64,000 nucleotides of DNA, from assembly GCA_009617715.1 (NCBI GenBank), contig VTFK01000122.1, forward strand, positions 186,001-250,000. Direction: 5' to 3'. A program made the position numbers and the translations under genes. Positions within the stretch are counted from its first letter, which is position 1, and each line of letters starts with the position of its first letter. The notes under the pieces are model-generated. The model had not been told where the DNA came from and ran no database searches. It worked only from the letters and a program-made list of their open reading frames with translations. The stretch comes from Plectrocnemia conspersa. Its lineage: Eukaryota; Arthropoda; Insecta; Trichoptera; Polycentropodidae. Below are positions 61,030 to 64,000 of the stretch, one piece after another.

Positions 61030-61770
61030 AAAGCTGAATGGTATTACAAGTCTTCAGTAGCAAATTTTTCTTTACTGTATGTGTCGCAACAATGCGATTT
61101 TAAAAATATACCTTTATTTAAGCTCAAGTTCGTGCTAGAAAATTTCGTCGTTTTCCATTAAAAAGGCTTCACTGTATTACTTTAGTACTAGGTTTTTTCA
61201 TAATATGTATATGATAAGACACTTTATAGATTTTTTTGTTGTAATAATTCAATTGCTTGATTTAAACCGCTTATTATATTGATATATTTCAAATCAGTGG
61301 CATTTTATTATCCACTCGAAAGCTTAGTGCCGAAAGATAAAATTATAATCTGTTTTAAAAAAATAAATATGATCTTGAGTCTATTAAAGTAATAAATACC
61401 GACTATTAAAACCTAATATGTAAATATTATTTCAAGTCTCTACTATACTTAAGCCAGATACTTTTGTACCTACTGCTGTGTACAACATACAGGCTTATGT
61501 GCGCGATAATATATTTTCTTCTTGTCTGAATTCTAATTACCGGAAATCCAATTATCTCTCGGTTTTCCCATATACAAAATTTACATGTCGATTGTTCTCG
61601 TTCTCACGTCAGCGTTGGCGCCAGGTGCTCTTGCTGTGAATATTTCAGATCGATTTTTCAATCAATCGTACCGATTAGATTATGTCGTTTTTCCAATTTT
61701 TGTGATAGTTCTCCGCCCAGAGAAGGAAAATATTATCCGGTGTCTCTTGATGCTCTTGGTTCATGATGTG

Positions 61771-62878
61771 TAGAGTCTCCAATTACTCGAACCATCAACT
61801 ACTCGAGTATCGAATATTAAAATTTTAAAATACTCGAGTACTCGAGTACTTTCGAGTATTTACCAAATGTACCAAAATAGCTATTATTCAAATTCGTGCA
61901 CATATAAATTAATAAATAAAATACTTAGTATGTTTATTTTTACAATTATTTTAACTTCACGAACATACTTCTTAAAACAATAATGCAAAAGTGTCTCGAA
62001 TTTAATATTACTGCTAACCTTTGGTTTTATTATTCCCGTTATGGAAAAACCCTTTCCGTTGCTGTTGATGTTGGTCTTATTGTCATTAACGCGTTGGATA
62101 AGGCTTCTAATTTATATCTGTTCGCTTTTTATAGATATAAAATTTTTTGAACTCTCTTTTTATGTTCTCTTCTTTCATCCCCTTCTCTGCTTTTCTCTTA
62201 TTTCCTTCGACTATTGACAAAATAGTATTTTGTAATTCTTCTTGAATAGATTTTTTTTCTTAACAGTATACAATATTCTACTCCTTCTGATTAATGCGAA
62301 GAATTTAAATCTATATCCTTCGAAGATGTATTTGGGTGAATCCCTTTCACTCTAGAGCTAAACGGTTCGCAAAGAACTGACTTTACTTTAAATGCCTTTA
62401 AAACACACAATTGTTTTGATTTATATTTTAAGCTGAGGGATCAGTATAAACAATTGACAACACTTTACGCTACAACTGCATAGTCATAAAACCTAAAATT
62501 TTTTTTTGTTGATATTTCATATTGTTCATTGCCATAAATTAGATAAGTCGGGACTGTCGAACAGAAAACACAAAGAAATTTCTCCGTCGTACCCACTAAC
62601 ATAGCCGACGACCGGAACTATGCAACTATGGAACTATGAAAAAATTATATCTGATAGTAACCGCTCTAACTCGGGACTTCGGGCATAAACGCCAAATAAA
62701 AGCAAGACGTTAACCTTTACCGGACCGAATTAAAGTTATTTTTGTTTCTGAAATATTTAAAAAAAATAATTTCGAGTATTAATCGAGTAATTTTCAAAAT
62801 ACTCGATTATCAAGTACTTGAAAAATAGACAAAAATACTCGAGTATCGAGTACTCGATTACTCGAATTGGAGACTCTA
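61771..62878. mobile_element. Non-autonomous hAT-type transposon with ACTCGAGTA subterminal repeats
   Basis: A perfect 14-bp TIR (TAGAGTCTCCAATT) bounds 1108 bp, flanked by a perfect 8-bp duplication ATGATGTG (61763-61770 and 62879-62886). The 8-bp duplication and TAGAG terminus are hAT features. Both subterminal regions (61785-61860 and 62775-62870) carry multiple copies of ACTCGA and the palindrome TACTCGAGTA, likely transposase-binding sites. I see no transposase ORF inside, so it depends on a partner. The perfect duplication and TIRs suggest a fairly young insertion. Confidence 0.88.
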
Positions 62879-63399
62879 ATGATGTGTAAGGGAATAAAAA
62901 CGGCTCATTTTCGTGGTTATGTGAAAAAAGAAGCACAACCCATTTGTTAGGTTAAAGTATATTACATATTTTGGCTGTTAACGTGATCAATTTTATACAT
63001 ATTTAATTCAATTCACTTCGTATCTATACCTATAGTACTTTTAAAATAAAAAGTTAAAAATGATACTTAAAATTTATCTATAATATATAAATAATAAAAC
63101 AACATCAACTACCAGAATAGATGATCTTAACTTTGTGTAAAAATCCTTTCATTCATTGTTATTTTATTTTAAATTTACTTTTGTAATTATTATTTATAAT
63201 TTTTGTGACACTAACTATTAATAAAATATTAGATAGATTTAAAATTTGCTACAAATATAAGTATTTATAGTTGTTTTTTAATAATTAAAATTCAGTTTAA
63301 AAATAAATCCTTGATGTTTTTATTTCGGTAAAGATATTTAATTAAGTTTGCTTCTAAATAAAAAAATCCTTTGAGTAACAATATTTTTCCGTTCCATTT

Positions 63400-64000
63400 C
63401 ATTAAAAATAGATGCCCGCCTCAGTCTTAAAATAATATCCCTCCAGACAATAAAGCTCTCGCGTCAATGCAAAAAATCAAAACTTAAACTGAAATTGTTC
63501 CTCTAAATTCGTAACTTTACACAAGTTTCGAGTCAAAGGGAATTGCTCAGTTGACGTTGTCGAGCACTTTCCCATTCTATTCCTAAAACTCGTCTGAGCA
63601 TTTCTTAGCTCGGAGCATCGCTTCCTTCCTTTCTACTCGCGTTATTGCAAAGGTTTTTCTTTTTCAACATATTACGCAAAGATAGCTCAAAGACACAAAT
63701 TTATAGTTTCAAACGCGCCTTTGCGAATAATAAATCGACACGTGTAACACCACATATCGGTTGAGACGCACGGGCTCCAATCTGTAAATCCTCTTATCTT
63801 AATAGACTTGGTAATTGCTGGACGCTCGTTACGGACGCGACAAGAAAACTAACCCTTGTGGATTGAATCCCCAAAACACATCTGTGAGTCAAGCGGTTCT
63901 TTTTTCCAGCGCGTTTAACCCGAATCCCATCAAACGTGTGGGGCTTTTAACGGCTTTGTGCCATTAACGGGCCCAAAAACAGCTGCTCACGATATTGGAA
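63400..64000. promoter_or_regulatory. GC-richer block at the window end
   Basis: Unique-looking sequence with TTAACGGCTTTG and GCCATTAACGGGCCC words and no ORF. It runs off the window. From 62890 to 63400 I see AT-rich DNA only. Confidence 0.25.

Larger units (their letters stand above)
19232..64000 (+). other. Putative giant first coding intron, running past the window end
   Basis: This stretch follows the donor at 19231/19232. It holds no further frame with host-gene character on the + strand, two candidate recursive splice sites in the same orientation, many transposons and many GC-richer islands. That is the usual make-up of giant introns in insect developmental or neuronal genes. The assignment is an inference: no terminal acceptor is visible in the window, and an unrelated gene could be hidden inside. 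Confidence 0.45.

Noticed and set aside
61585..61773. 62-codon frame with signal-peptide-like start, ending at the hAT element
   Set aside because: The frame would stop at the same point without the insertion, and no domain or splice signal supports a gene.
1..64000. CRISPR arrays, bacterial operons, rRNA genes
   Set aside because: No regularly spaced repeats, ribosome-binding-site-led gene clusters or rRNA-like segments are present; the window is eukaryotic.

Overview
This is an AT-rich eukaryotic window, almost certainly from an insect nuclear genome. The evidence is animal-type splice signals, very long gene-poor stretches, tRNA-derived SINEs, Jockey/CR1-like non-LTR retrotransposons, hAT- and pogo/Tigger-like DNA transposons and a DREF-type promoter motif. 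The order cannot be fixed from the sequence alone. There are no bacterial genes, rRNAs, intact tRNA genes or CRISPR arrays. Most long open frames are chance frames in AT-rich DNA or transposon remnants.

The one convincing host coding exon is on the + strand at 18605-19231. It encodes 209 residues of a Ser/Asn/acidic low-complexity N-terminus and ends phase 0 at a splice donor (AAG|GTACGA). I do not recognise the protein. About 2.6 kb upstream, at about 15.5-16.1 kb, is a promoter-like island with an exact TATCGATA motif, initiator-like sequences and a tandem run of GTGAGT donors. A second island with a strong GTAAGT donor lies at 8.57-9.08 kb. Either could supply a non-coding first exon. Downstream of 19231 nothing else looks like a clear exon of this gene, so the rest of the window (more than 44 kb) is best read as its giant first coding intron.

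Inside that putative intron, on the same strand, are two sites where a pyrimidine-rich 3' splice site directly abuts a consensus 5' splice site: CAG|GTGAGT at 25273/25274 and 51531/51532. This is the signature of zero-nucleotide-exon recursive splicing (ratchet points). It is the most interesting host-level feature here. Each has a transposon just downstream: a Jockey copy with target-site duplications 31 bp from the first, and a Tigger-like element 143 bp from the second.

The rest is a mosaic. (i) There are three copies of one CR1/Jockey-type LINE: 7.60-8.16 kb, 12.76-13.91 kb and 53.9-55.13 kb. (ii) There are at least seven SINE copies. The best-preserved SINE 3' end folds into a stem-loop whose loop matches that of the LINE 3' end while the stem bases differ but still pair, which suggests a LINE/SINE partnership. 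(iii) DNA elements include a 1.1 kb hAT-type element with an 8-bp duplication (61771-62878), a 453-bp GC-rich MITE with a 9-bp duplication (39572-40024), a Tigger-like element with TIRs and TA duplication (51675-52886), a three-level nest at 45.65-47.29 kb, and a repeat pair with an 18-bp palindrome (2.11-2.6 and 37.45-37.97 kb). (iv) Many GC-richer islands of 200-700 bp without convincing ORFs are candidate conserved cis-regulatory elements.

Possible small genes, all low confidence: a terminal-exon-like frame at 10585-10732, short ATG frames at 59759-59908 and 60427-61029, and minus-strand frames at 21549-21788 and 57317-57649.
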